A stretch of 64,000 nucleotides of DNA from P36-A1 sp049478495 (lineage in GTDB: Bacteria > Bacillota_I > Bacilli_A > JAJDGJ01). The translations under genes were made by a program, and so were the position numbers. The DNA lies in assembly GCF_049478495.1 (NCBI RefSeq), contig NZ_CP168083.1, positions 1,612,001-1,676,000 of the forward strand, given 5' to 3'. Position 1 is the stretch's first letter. Each line of letters begins with the position of its first letter. Of this stretch, positions 7,782-16,414 are shown one piece after another. The notes under the pieces are model-generated. The model had not been told where the DNA came from. It was given only the letters and a program-made list of their open reading frames with translations, and searched no databases.

Positions 7782-9851
7782 TTAAACACCTTTGTTTTTC
7801 TTAATAATTTCTTCTGTAATTGACTTAGGTGTAGCCTCATAGTGGTCGAAGATCATAGTATATGTTCCACGTCCTTGAGTGTTACTTCTTAAGTTAGTTG
7901 CATATCCAAACATTTCAGCAAGAGGCACCATACAGTGAATTGCGATTGCATTTCCTCTTTCATCTTGTCCTTCAATACGTCCACGACGTGATGAAATGTC
8001 TCCCATTACATCTCCCATGTATTCACTTGGAACTGTAATTTCAACATTCATGATTGGTTCAAGTAATACTGGTTTACATTTTTTTGCAGCTTCTTTTAAC
8101 GCCATAGATGCAGCAATTTTATATGCCATTTCACTTGAATCGACATCGTGATAAGAACCGTCGAATAAAGTTGCTTTGATATCAATTACTGGGTAACCAG
8201 CAACAATACCACCTGATAATGATTGTTTAAGACCTGCATCTACTGAACTGATGTATTCACGAGGTACAACCCCACCTACAACAGCATCAACAAATTCATA
8301 CCCTTTATCAACATTAGGTTCAAATTTAATCCATACGTGACCGTATTGTCCACGACCACCAGATTGTTTTACATATTTACCTTCAACTTCTGCTTCAGCA
8401 GTAATAGTTTCACGGTAAGATACTTGTGGAGCCCCAACATTAGCTTCAACTTTGAATTCACGTTTCATTCTATCAACGATAACATCAAGGTGAAGTTCAC
8501 CCATACCAGCGATAATAGTTTGTCCAGTTTCTTCATCAGTATATTGTCTGAAAGTTGGATCTTCTTCTGCAAGTTTTGAAAGAGCCATACCCATTCTATC
8601 TTGGTCACCTTTTGATTTTGGTTCAACAGCAACATTGATAACTGGTTCTGGGAATTCCATTGATTCAAGAATGATTGGATGTTTTTCATCACATAAAGTA
8701 TCACCTGTAGTAGTATCTTTAAGACCTACAGCAGCAGCGATATCTCCAGCGTATACATCAGTAATCTCTAAACGATCATTAGCGTGCATTTGAAGTAAAC
8801 GTCCAAGTCTTTCTCTTTTACCTTTTGTGGCATTATAAACATATGTTCCAGAAGAAACATGTCCAGAATACGCACGGAAGAATGTAAGACGTCCAACGAA
8901 TGGGTCAGTAATAACCTTAAACGCTAGTGCTGAGAATGGTGCATTATCATCAGCTGGTCTTTCTTCTTCAACATCATCAACAGTACCTTTAATTGCAGGG
9001 ATATCTAATGGTGATGGTAAGTAGTTAATTACAGCATCAAGTAGTAATTGAACTCCTTTATTTTTGTAAGCAGAACCACAAAGTACAGGGAAGAAATCTC
9101 CTGATAATACTGCTTTACGGATTACTTCTTTAATTTGTGGAGCTTCAACTTCTTCACCTTCAAGAACAGCCATCATTAGATCTTCATCAAAGTCAGCTAT
9201 TCTTTCAAGTAAGTCTGCTCTTGCTATTTCTGCTTCATCTTGTAAATCTTCAGGTATAGCGATTTCAGAAATATCTTCACCTGTTTCATCATTATAATGA
9301 TAGGCTTTCATTTCTACTAAATCAATAATTCCTGAGAAATCTCCTTCAGCTCCAATAGGTAACTGAATTGCAGCAGCATTTGCATCTAATCTAGAATGCA
9401 TAGACTTAACTGACATCATAAAGTCAGCACCAGTTGCATCCATTTTATTAGCAAATACGATTCTAGGTACATTGTACTTAGTTCCTTGACGCCAAACTGT
9501 TTCAGTTTGAGGCTCAACACCAGCTTTTGCATCTAAAACTGCAACAGCTCCATCAAGTACACGTAAAGATCTTTCAACCTCTACAGTGAAGTCAACGTGT
9601 CCCGGAGTATCGATAATGTTTAAACGGTACCCGTGCCACTTAGCAGTTGTAGCTGCTGAAGTGATTGTAATTCCACGTTCTTTTTCTTGATCCATATAAT
9701 CCATCTGAGAAGCACCTTCGTGTGTTTCACCGATTTTATGGATTCTACCAGAAAAATAAAGAATACGCTCAGTTGCTGTAGTTTTACCAGCATCAATGTG
9801 AGCCATGATTCCAAAGTTTCTAGTCATTTTTAGTGACGTATCACGTGCCAT
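7782..9851 (-). CDS. fusA: Translation elongation factor G
   Basis: Ribosomal translocase GTPase, 689 residues, the normal EF-G length. It starts MARDTSLKMTRNFGIMAHIDAGKTT with the P-loop AHIDAGKT; switch II is DTPGHVDF and G4 is NKMD. Domains II-V follow, ending in the usual EEIIKKNKG tail. An ATG three codons upstream (9860) is rejected because it lies only two bases from AGGAGG, whereas 9851 is 11 bases away and matches the family N-terminus. It lies 34 bases downstream of rpsG in the str operon. Confidence 0.99.
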   Translation of the reverse strand: MARDTSLKMTRNFGIMAHIDAGKTTATERILYFSGRIHKIGETHEGASQMDYMDQEKERGITITSAATTAKWHGYRLNIIDTPGHVDFTVEVERSLRVLDGAVAVLDAKAGVEPQTETVWRQGTKYNVPRIVFANKMDATGADFMMSVKSMHSRLDANAAAIQLPIGAEGDFSGIIDLVEMKAYHYNDETGEDISEIAIPEDLQDEAEIARADLLERIADFDEDLMMAVLEGEEVEAPQIKEVIRKAVLSGDFFPVLCGSAYKNKGVQLLLDAVINYLPSPLDIPAIKGTVDDVEEERPADDNAPFSALAFKVITDPFVGRLTFFRAYSGHVSSGTYVYNATKGKRERLGRLLQMHANDRLEITDVYAGDIAAAVGLKDTTTGDTLCDEKHPIILESMEFPEPVINVAVEPKSKGDQDRMGMALSKLAEEDPTFRQYTDEETGQTIIAGMGELHLDVIVDRMKREFKVEANVGAPQVSYRETITAEAEVEGKYVKQSGGRGQYGHVWIKFEPNVDKGYEFVDAVVGGVVPREYISSVDAGLKQSLSGGIVAGYPVIDIKATLFDGSYHDVDSSEMAYKIAASMALKEAAKKCKPVLLEPIMNVEITVPSEYMGDVMGDISSRRGRIEGQDERGNAIAIHCMVPLAEMFGYATNLRSNTQGRGTYTMIFDHYEATPKSITEEIIKKNKGV

Positions 9852-9885
9852 AAAATTCATTTCCTCCTAAGTTTAACTTAATTTA

Positions 9886-10356
9886 CTACCATTTGAAATG
9901 AGCGAATGCTTTATTAGCTTCAGCCATTTTATGAACGTCTTCTTTTTTCTTTACAGAAGCTCCACTTGCATTAGCAGCATCCATAATTTCATTTGCAAGA
10001 CGTTGAGTCATAGTTTTTTCTCCTCTAAGTCTTGCATAGTTAACTAACCATCTTAAACCTAAAGTTACTCTTCTTTCGTCTCTAACCTCAACTGGTACTT
10101 GATAGTTAGCTCCACCGATTCTTCTTACTTTTAATTCTAATAATGGCATAATGTTGTCTAATGCTTTTTCAAACACGTCCATTGCGTTTTCATTTGTTTT
10201 TGTTTCAATCATTTTAAATGCATCATAAAGGATAGTTTGAGCAGCACCTTTTTTTCCATCTACCATGATTTTGTTGATTAAACGTGAAACTAGTTTCGAG
10301 TTATATACTGGATCTGCTAGTACGTCACGTTTGGCAACATGTCCTTTTCTTGGCAT
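9886..10356 (-). CDS. rpsG: 30S ribosomal protein S7
   Basis: 156-residue primary 16S rRNA-binding protein of the small subunit head; begins MPRKGHVAKRDVLADPVYNS and ends NKAFAHFKW, both typical of S7. Second gene of the str operon. Its initiation region (AAGGAGGCAATTAC before the ATG) is identical over 21 bases to that of rpsL, an unusual duplication noted separately. Confidence 0.99.
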   Translation of the reverse strand: MPRKGHVAKRDVLADPVYNSKLVSRLINKIMVDGKKGAAQTILYDAFKMIETKTNENAMDVFEKALDNIMPLLELKVRRIGGANYQVPVEVRDERRVTLGLRWLVNYARLRGEKTMTQRLANEIMDAANASGASVKKKEDVHKMAEANKAFAHFKW

Positions 10357-10415
10357 GTAATTGCCTCCTTCCTTAAAATTAAACCGACTTGCGATTTCAA
10401 TAATTTCTTACAAAC

Positions 10416-10434
10416 TAAATCGCTTTGCGATTTA
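10416..10434 (-). repeat. Hairpin between rpsL and rpsG
   Basis: A perfect 8-bp inverted repeat TAAATCGC/GCGATTTA with a 3-base loop lies in the 91-base rpsL-rpsG spacer. No T-run follows, so it is unlikely to terminate transcription; it could be a processing site or a protein-binding structure. A partial copy of one arm (TTGCGATTT) recurs at 10389-10397. Confidence 0.5.
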
Positions 10435-10447
10435 AATATTTTTATAT

Positions 10448-10867
10448 TTATTTAGAAGCTTTAGGTCTTTTAGTACCGTATAGTGAACGAGATTGTTTTC
10501 TATCGTTAACACCAGCACAGTCTAATGTACCACGGATAATGTGATATCTAACTCCTGGTAAGTCTTTTACTCTTCCTCCACGGATTAGTACAACACTGTG
10601 TTCTTGTAAGTTGTGACCAATTCCTGGGATATAAGCTGTAACTTCCATACCGTTTGATAATCTTACCCTAGCATACTTACGTAAAGCTGAGTTTGGTTTC
10701 TTTGGAGTCATAGTCGCTACCCTAGTACAAACACCTTTTTTCTGTGGTGATTTTGTTTCGGTATTCTTTTTAAGTATAGTATTAAACCCACGATTTAATG
10801 CTGGTGAATTTGATTTTGTTACTTTGTCAGTACGACCATTTTTAACTAATTGATTAATTGTTGGCAT
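10448..10867 (-). CDS. rpsL: 30S ribosomal protein S12
   Basis: Decoding-centre protein, 139 residues, the expected length. It starts MPTINQLVKNGR and contains TPKKPNSALRKYARVRLSNG, the conserved loop where streptomycin-resistance substitutions map; Lys is retained at the PKKPNSA position (drug-sensitive type). An upstream in-frame extension to 10900 is rejected: AAAGGAGG sits 8 bases before the ATG at 10867. First gene of the str operon, with a consensus promoter upstream. Confidence 0.99.
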   Translation of the reverse strand: MPTINQLVKNGRTDKVTKSNSPALNRGFNTILKKNTETKSPQKKGVCTRVATMTPKKPNSALRKYARVRLSNGMEVTAYIPGIGHNLQEHSVVLIRGGRVKDLPGVRYHIIRGTLDCAGVNDRKQSRSLYGTKRPKASK

Positions 10868-10961
10868 GTAATTGCCTCCTTTCCTATGTTTTTCATACAC
10901 ACACTTCCAGGTGTTTCAACCGCTTCCGATTAAAAAGACACATAGATGTGTTTACTTATTT

Positions 10962-10990
10962 AGTATACTCTAAACCTATTCACGTGTCAA
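10962..10990 (-). promoter_or_regulatory. Promoter of the str operon
   Basis: On the minus strand TTGACA (10990-10985), 17 bases, TATACT (10967-10962). The roughly 90-base leader that follows contains the short inverted repeats ACACAT/ATGTGT and ACAC/GTGT; no known ribosomal leader motif was recognised. Confidence 0.8.
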
Positions 10991-11092
10991 CAATTATTTA
11001 ATATTTCAATATTTATTCTATGCGTAATTCTAATAAAATATTTAATGATTATTGGTAATCTATCTTATGTAATAGATGAATAACAAAAAAGT

Positions 11093-11121
11093 TTGACATA
11101 AAAGTCATCACAATGTATACT
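11093..11121 (+). promoter_or_regulatory. Promoter of the fluoride-riboswitch transcript
   Basis: TTGACA (11093-11098), 17-base spacer, TATACT (11116-11121): near-perfect consensus, placing +1 at about 11128, right at the start of the aptamer. Confidence 0.85.
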
Positions 11122-11128
11122 ATTTTTA

Positions 11129-11192
11129 TCGGGAATGAAGTTCTCCCCTAATTATTATAATTAAAACCGCTATTAAAGCTAATGACTTCTAC
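11129..11192 (+). ncRNA. Fluoride (crcB-type) riboswitch
   Basis: The sequence follows the crcB aptamer consensus: GGGAATGAAGTTCTCCC (stem P1 with the AUG-A-GUUC loop), AACCGC (11165-11170) and GCTAATGACTTCTAC (11178-11192), the last matching known Bacillus fluoride aptamers. A small extra hairpin (TAATTA-TTA-TAATTA, about 11149-11163) is inserted between P1 and AACCGC. By family knowledge, fluoride plus Mg2+ stabilises the pseudoknot and permits read-through into the downstream gene. Confidence 0.9.
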
Positions 11193-11227
11193 ACTTTTTC
11201 AAGTGTAGTTGTTGTTAGCTTTTTTTA
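11177..11227 (+). terminator. Expression-platform terminator of the fluoride riboswitch
   Basis: AGCTAATGACTT-CTACACTT pairs with AAGTGTAG-N6-TTAGCT and is followed by TTTTTTT. The 5' arm overlaps the last conserved aptamer block (11178-11192), so ligand-stabilised aptamer and terminator exclude each other: the classic ON switch. Confidence 0.88.
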
Positions 11228-11246
11228 CATTCAAGGAGGAATCACA

Positions 11247-12425
11247 ATGTTACTTAGTTTCGCATACATTTTATTAATAGGTATGTTTTCAAGCTACCTA
11301 ATGAAAAAGATTAAATTACCAACTCTAATAGGTATGATAATTACAGGTATTATTATAGGACCTTTTGGTCTGAATATAATTGATAAATCTATTTTATCAA
11401 TGGCAGCTGATTTAAAAGAAGTTGCTTTAATAATAATTTTAATACGAGCAGGCTTAGCATTAGACATTAGTAAATTAATGAAGGTTGGTAGATCAGCTTT
11501 ATTACTATGTTTTATACCAGCTTGTTTTGAAATAGTAGGTATTACTTATTTTTCAATGAAGTTATTTGATATGCCTTTAATAGAAGGAGCCATCCTTGGA
11601 GCTATAATTGCTGCTGTTTCACCTGCAATTATAATACCAAAAATGTTAAGTCTATTAGAGAAAGGTTATGGTTCTAATAAAAACATTCCACAGTTAGTTT
11701 TAGCTAGTGCATCAGTTGATGATGTATTTGTAATTATTTTATTTACCATCTTTACAAATATCGCAAAAACAAATACATTTTCAATTAACAGTATAATAAA
11801 TATACCTTTATCTTTAATAAGTGCAATTAGCATAGGGATAGTTTTAGGATTTATATTAATAAAATTATTTAAAAACATTCATATTAGAGATACTTCAAAA
11901 GTTGTTATTATCTTAGGTATATCATTTATATTAGTTGGATTAGAAGAGATAATTAATCAATACATCCCTTTTGCACCTCTACTATCCATCATGACAATTG
12001 CTATCATAATATTCAATAAATACGAACCACTTGCTGTTAGATTATCTTTAAAATTTAATAAACTATGGGTTGTTGCTGAGATAATTCTATTTGTATTGGT
12101 AGGTACAACAGTTAATCTTTCATTTATAACACAAGTTGGAACCAAAGCTTTTGTTTTAATATTACTTGCATTAGCACTAAGAATTATAGGAGTCTTAGTT
12201 TGTTTAATCAAAACAAATTTAAACACTAATGAAAGAATATTTACTGCTTTAGCTTGCACACCAAAAGCAACAGTACAAGCAGCATTAGGATCAATACCTT
12301 TAAGTTTAGGATTAAGTAGTGGTAGCATTATTCAAGCTATTGCGGTATTGTCTATTTTAATATGTGCACCTCTAGGAGCAATAGCTATTGATTTAACTTA
12401 CAACAGACTATTAAAAAAAGAGTAA
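11247..12425 (+). CDS. Cation:proton antiporter, fluoride-riboswitch controlled
   Basis: 392-residue membrane protein of the monovalent cation/proton antiporter superfamily. It begins MLLSFAYILLIGMFSSYLMKKIKLP and continues through about 12 hydrophobic segments, with the family-typical TLIGMIITGIIIGPFG near residue 30 and GAIIAAVSPAIIIPKM and SVDDVFVIILF in the ion-binding region; Asp-Asp of SVDD is the likely ion-translocating site. There is no C-terminal TrkA domain. AAGGAGG precedes the ATG. Antiporters are known partners of fluoride riboswitches alongside CrcB/Fluc and CLC-F channels, so it probably helps cells survive fluoride, by direct F- export or by correcting pH and Na+ (not decidable here). 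Confidence 0.88.
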   Translation: MLLSFAYILLIGMFSSYLMKKIKLPTLIGMIITGIIIGPFGLNIIDKSILSMAADLKEVALIIILIRAGLALDISKLMKVGRSALLLCFIPACFEIVGITYFSMKLFDMPLIEGAILGAIIAAVSPAIIIPKMLSLLEKGYGSNKNIPQLVLASASVDDVFVIILFTIFTNIAKTNTFSINSIINIPLSLISAISIGIVLGFILIKLFKNIHIRDTSKVVIILGISFILVGLEEIINQYIPFAPLLSIMTIAIIIFNKYEPLAVRLSLKFNKLWVVAEIILFVLVGTTVNLSFITQVGTKAFVLILLALALRIIGVLVCLIKTNLNTNERIFTALACTPKATVQAALGSIPLSLGLSSGSIIQAIAVLSILICAPLGAIAIDLTYNRLLKKE

Positions 12426-12477
12426 CATCATTTATTATTTAAATATTTAAGATTTCAAGTACTACTTTGATAAATAT

Positions 12478-12521
12478 AAAAAGCTGTAATACATAACTTA
12501 AAAATTATGAATTACAGCTTT
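12478..12521. terminator. Bidirectional terminator between antiporter and glutaminase
   Basis: AAAAGCTGTAAT / ATTACAGCTTTT form a 12-bp stem flanked by A-runs and T-runs on both sides, between two convergent genes. Confidence 0.85.
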
Positions 12522-12527
12522 TCAATA

Positions 12528-13460
12528 TTAAAATATACTTAAATCAAGTAATTTACTGACACGTTCAAGCATGTATTGTCCACAGACACTATTACCCCTG
12601 ATATCAAGTTCAGGTGAAAATACACCTATTCCAATACCGTTCATTTTGGTAGATACAGACATTATCCCACCACCAACACCACTTTTTGATGGTAAACCAA
12701 CATTAACAGCAAATGTACCAGATGCATCATACATACCACATAATGCCATTACAGTTCTAACAATTCTTGCAATTTCTGGAGTAAATAACTGCTCTTCAGT
12801 TTCTTTTATATAACCATCATTTGCAATAACAAACCCAATCTTAGCTAAATCCCTGCATGATATTTCAATAGAACAAATTTTAAAGTATGCATCTAGCACC
12901 TCTTCGATATCATCTTGTAAGACCCCAGTACTTTGCATATAATATGCTAATGCTCTATTACGTGCTCCAGTTTCTTTTTCAGACATATAAACTGATTTAT
13001 TATAAGAGATACTATCATTTTGTGCCATTTTTCTTATTAAAGAAAGCACTTGATCAACTTTTTCATTTGCATCTTTTCCACTTAATAAAGAAGTTGTAAC
13101 AATTGCTCCAGCATTAATAAAAGGATTTAAAGGTCTATTATCATTTTTTAATTCTAAGTTTACAATTGAATTAAAAGAAGAAGAAGTTGGTTCTAAAGTA
13201 ACCTTAGATAAAACTTCTTCAGAAGTTCTTTCAATAATAGCACAGATAAAAATAATAACTTTAGAAATACTTTGCATAGAAAAAGCAACATCGTATTGTC
13301 CTATTTTTACATCTTCTTCTTTACCATTCACCATATAAAATCCTAATTGATTAGGATCAGCTTTACCAAGCTCTGGTATATAATCAGCAACTTCACCACT
13401 ACCAATTAATTTAGTACAATCATTATAAATACTCTCTATTTTTTTCTTTATATCTTCCAC
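12528..13460 (-). CDS. glsA: Glutaminase A
   Basis: Serine-dependent glutaminase of the beta-lactamase-like fold: L-glutamine + H2O to glutamate + NH3. 310 residues, the usual length. The catalytic SMQSISK is at 61-67 (Ser64 and Lys67 correspond to the nucleophile and base), followed by NPFINAGAI (111-119) and the GLPSKSGVGGGIM loop near 255-267. The predicted start is GTG with AAAGGAG upstream; no ATG fits the conserved N-terminus. Monocistronic, ending at a shared terminator. Confidence 0.97.
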   Translation of the reverse strand: MEDIKKKIESIYNDCTKLIGSGEVADYIPELGKADPNQLGFYMVNGKEEDVKIGQYDVAFSMQSISKVIIFICAIIERTSEEVLSKVTLEPTSSSFNSIVNLELKNDNRPLNPFINAGAIVTTSLLSGKDANEKVDQVLSLIRKMAQNDSISYNKSVYMSEKETGARNRALAYYMQSTGVLQDDIEEVLDAYFKICSIEISCRDLAKIGFVIANDGYIKETEEQLFTPEIARIVRTVMALCGMYDASGTFAVNVGLPSKSGVGGGIMSVSTKMNGIGIGVFSPELDIRGNSVCGQYMLERVSKLLDLSIF

Positions 13461-13584
13461 TTTTTACTCTCCTTTATACTTATTAGTATACTTTCTATGT
13501 CATTATAACATTTTTTAATATAGACTTAAATAGCACTTATATCATTACTTTCTACATGATATTAATCTCACAAACAAAATAACT

Positions 13585-13614
13585 AAATAAAAAAATCATA
13601 CTCTCTTGTATGAT
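13585..13614 (-). terminator. Terminator after the small membrane protein gene
   Basis: ATCATAC (13595-13601) pairs with GTATGAT (13608-13614); on the minus strand it is followed by TTTTTT, four bases past the stop codon. Confidence 0.75.
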
Positions 13615-13617
13615 AAT

Positions 13618-13797
13618 TTATTTAGTAAAGTATGCGATTTTATAAATTGTAGAAAAAGACAATAATCCAAACAAAAGATATAATACTTTAAACCATACTT
13701 TGCAAGAAAGAGAAGAATTACCACAATAAACTATATAAGCACCTAAAATAAAGCTAAGAACATACATTACTATAATTAATAATTTTTTTACTTTCAT
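13618..13797 (-). CDS. Small membrane protein (59 residues), unknown
   Basis: A 59-codon frame starting MKVKKLLIIVMYVLSF with two hydrophobic segments (about 5-25 and 34-54) separated by a loop holding two cysteines (CGNSSLSC). The ATG has AAAGGCGG nine bases upstream and the gene is followed at once by its own terminator, so it looks real despite its size. It is not recognised. Lying between glutaminase and the bacteriocin operon on the opposite strand to the latter, it could be an immunity-type protein, but nothing in the sequence proves this. Confidence 0.65.
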   Translation of the reverse strand: MKVKKLLIIVMYVLSFILGAYIVYCGNSSLSCKVWFKVLYLLFGLLSFSTIYKIAYFTK

Positions 13798-13969
13798 AAT
13801 AGAAACCGCCTTTATTTATATTATACACTTATTTTTATTATTAACAATACAAATATTTACGATATCTTAACATTTATAGACTTTTTATCGCTTAATATAT
13901 ATATTATATACCTAAAAATAATAAATATGAATAACTCTTTAGATATACATTTATTTTTAGCGATTTCGC

Positions 13970-13997
13970 AATCTTTACTGAAGATACCCTAAAGATT
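13970..13997. promoter_or_regulatory. Inverted repeat upstream of the bacteriocin operon
   Basis: AATCTTTA (13970-13977) and TAAAGATT (13990-13997) form a perfect 8-bp inverted repeat 50 bases before the bacteriocin start, with no T-run. It could be a regulator-binding site. No clear -35/-10 pair is seen in the AT-rich 13798-13969 stretch. Confidence 0.35.
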
Positions 13998-14046
13998 ACA
14001 GGAGAAGTTAATTCTTTATGCTATTATGCTTGTAGGAGGTGAATAA

Positions 14047-14364
14047 ATGATAAGAATTAAAATAGCATTTACAATTCTAATAATAAGTATGTGTAGTTAT
14101 TCTTTGCAGGCCGCTACACTTAAATTTGATAATAATCGTGGAACTTTTAGCTATGGTTTACGTATTTCAATATTTGGTGATAAACAATATTCAGATGTTT
14201 ATCATACAACCAAAAAGCATTCTGCAACTGTCAAAGTTAGATATAGAGGCGACAACTTTGACTTAACATTTAAAGCAGAAGCACCAGCACGTGTTTGGGC
14301 AAAAACATCATCGCCAAAATGGGGTTCTTATAGTCAAAGAAACTCATATTATAATTTCTGGTAA
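14047..14364 (+). CDS. Lactococcin 972-family bacteriocin
   Basis: 105-residue secreted peptide. Signal peptide at about 1-22 (IAFTILIISMCSYSLQA). The mature part has the family hallmarks: KKHSATVKVRY (lactococcin 972 has KTHSATV), a RVWAKTSSP segment (matching its GVWAKA) and the C-terminal SYYNFW, essentially the SFYYNFW end of lactococcin 972. That bacteriocin inhibits septum formation by binding lipid II in its characterised case. GGAGGTGA precedes the ATG. The next two genes encode the standard partners of this family. It is longer than lactococcin 972 itself and lacks cysteines. Confidence 0.92.
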   Translation: MIRIKIAFTILIISMCSYSLQAATLKFDNNRGTFSYGLRISIFGDKQYSDVYHTTKKHSATVKVRYRGDNFDLTFKAEAPARVWAKTSSPKWGSYSQRNSYYNFW

Positions 14365-14387
14365 AAATATAAAGATAGGAATAAATT

Positions 14388-16412
14388 ATGAAAAATATAA
14401 TTAAAGTATTATTTACTGTTTTATCAATACTATCATTTTTTGTGTTAGTAAACTATTACGATTCATCCAATAGTTTAAAATTGAATTTTGAAGATACTGA
14501 TAATACAAAAATATATGTCAAGAAAAACAATCCTCAAACTTCTAAAGATTATAAAAAATTTTTAAGCAATGCAGCAGAAATAAACAAGGTAAATATAATT
14601 ATCAAAGAACAAATAAACGATCAAACAAACTATTATTTAAACGATAAGAATAAACTATGTGATTTTACAAATATAAAGAATAAATCATATTGTTCTACTT
14701 TTGAATATAACAATAAATCTGCTAGTATTATTCCAGATTTTTTAAACAATGATAAAGTAAACTATTATAATTACAATAATTACTTTGAAAAAGATACACT
14801 AAGTACTAATTTATTAGTCCTTGGTGAACAAGAAAACACTGACGATTTTTACAACTTCATAAATAAGAATAGTGAATACACAGCAACTTTCACTCCTAAT
14901 TATGATATTGATAATAGCATAAAAGATATAACCTATTTCATAGCTCTATTAATACTAGCATTAACAATTTTGATTATAAATATATTTAGCAGTGAGCGTT
15001 CTAGTAAAGAAATATATATTAAAAAAATGCTTGGATACAATAAAAGAAGTATTTTTAATGAAAATGTTTTAAGACCAACAATAATAATTACAATAATTAA
15101 TATTATAAGTACTAGCATTTTGTATATTATTATAACTATCAATTCAAATTTTATATATATTGATTTTGTAATTTATTTAGTTTTACTAAATTTGCTCAAT
15201 ATTTTACTAGCTGCAATAGTATATTTCACAACTAACTATCTAATAAATAAGAAAGAATTACCTGTCTTATTAAAAGGACAATTTCTAAGTAAAAGAATAT
15301 TTTATTTTAAAAGGGGCATTTACTATGCTTCTATATTACTATTATTATTTGCAACAACATATTCTGTCAAAAACCTATTAGCAGTTAAAAATTATTACGA
15401 TACTAGCATAACTAAATGGCAAACAGTTTCAAATACATATCTAATACCTTATTTCATTACCACTGATGATAATTTTGAATTCACTAGAACTAAAGACTTT
15501 AGAACTGCAAATAATAAAGTATATAAATCATTGAGTAAGTCTGGCAGTATCTATGCTGATTTTAGTATGTATTTGGATGATAATGCTAGCGATTTAGGTT
15601 TTAGTTTTGCAACTGTTAATTTAAACTATATTAATGCAAATAACATTAAAGACTACCAAAATAAAGATATTAATGTTTCTAATAATAAAAATAAAATAAT
15701 TGTAACATTAAAAGAGAATGATGATACTCTCTATAATAAGGTTAATGATTATCTTAAAACTAGCTATTCAGAATATTCTTATGAAATTATTAAAGCAAAA
15801 GAAAACCAAAATTACTTTTCATATAATATGTTATTAAACCAAGAACAAGGTAATTATATAAAAGATCCTGTATTGTTCATAGTTAAAGATGATATTTCAA
15901 TTGATTTTATGGGCAATGCCTTTGGATCTAATATAGCACCCTTTTTCATGAATGATACATCTACTAATATTGATAAGTATTTAAAAAATAATAAAATATC
16001 TGAGTATGTAGATAAATTATCATATGTAGGTGATGATATTAATGTACTAATAAATGACAACATTAGAATTCTAGTTACCTCATTAACTGCAACACTATTG
16101 CTTATTCTAATTGTTATAGTTGTTATTATTCAAAACTTAACAAGTTATATAATTACAAATAAAAAAGAAATATCATTAAATTATCTATTAGGTTTTAAAC
16201 TCCATGTAACCTTTAAACAATTTATAATAGATGATATTTTATTGCTAACAATATTTGCAAGTGCTCTTTATTTAAGCTTTCCTATATTTTCAGCCAAAAC
16301 ATATTTTACAATACTATTTAGCATCTTATTATTTAATATTTTTGTAACATACTATTACTTGAAAAGGCAATTTATAAAACATATCTTACATAGTTTAAAA
16401 GGAGGATTTTAA
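14388..16412 (+). CDS. Bacteriocin-associated integral membrane protein (FtsX-like)
   Basis: 674 residues. An N-terminal membrane segment (7-25), a large polar extracytoplasmic domain (about 26-180), a cluster of membrane segments (about 180-320), a second polar domain (about 335-550), and three C-terminal membrane segments (about 555-670). This topology matches the MacB/FtsX-like permease always found with lactococcin 972-type peptides, thought to act in export or producer immunity. Asn, Lys and Ile are very frequent, reflecting AT bias. RBS GATAGGA precedes the ATG; the ATPase follows after two bases. Confidence 0.88.
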   Translation: MKNIIKVLFTVLSILSFFVLVNYYDSSNSLKLNFEDTDNTKIYVKKNNPQTSKDYKKFLSNAAEINKVNIIIKEQINDQTNYYLNDKNKLCDFTNIKNKSYCSTFEYNNKSASIIPDFLNNDKVNYYNYNNYFEKDTLSTNLLVLGEQENTDDFYNFINKNSEYTATFTPNYDIDNSIKDITYFIALLILALTILIINIFSSERSSKEIYIKKMLGYNKRSIFNENVLRPTIIITIINIISTSILYIIITINSNFIYIDFVIYLVLLNLLNILLAAIVYFTTNYLINKKELPVLLKGQFLSKRIFYFKRGIYYASILLLLFATTYSVKNLLAVKNYYDTSITKWQTVSNTYLIPYFITTDDNFEFTRTKDFRTANNKVYKSLSKSGSIYADFSMYLDDNASDLGFSFATVNLNYINANNIKDYQNKDINVSNNKNKIIVTLKENDDTLYNKVNDYLKTSYSEYSYEIIKAKENQNYFSYNMLLNQEQGNYIKDPVLFIVKDDISIDFMGNAFGSNIAPFFMNDTSTNIDKYLKNNKISEYVDKLSYVGDDINVLINDNIRILVTSLTATLLLILIVIVVIIQNLTSYIITNKKEISLNYLLGFKLHVTFKQFIIDDILLLTIFASALYLSFPIFSAKTYFTILFSILLFNIFVTYYYLKRQFIKHILHSLKGGF

Positions 16413-16414
16413 AA

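Noticed and set aside
14933..15142. Minus-strand open frame inside the bacteriocin-associated membrane protein gene
   Set aside because: Wholly inside a well-supported gene, no RBS, low-complexity hydrophobic composition caused by AT bias.
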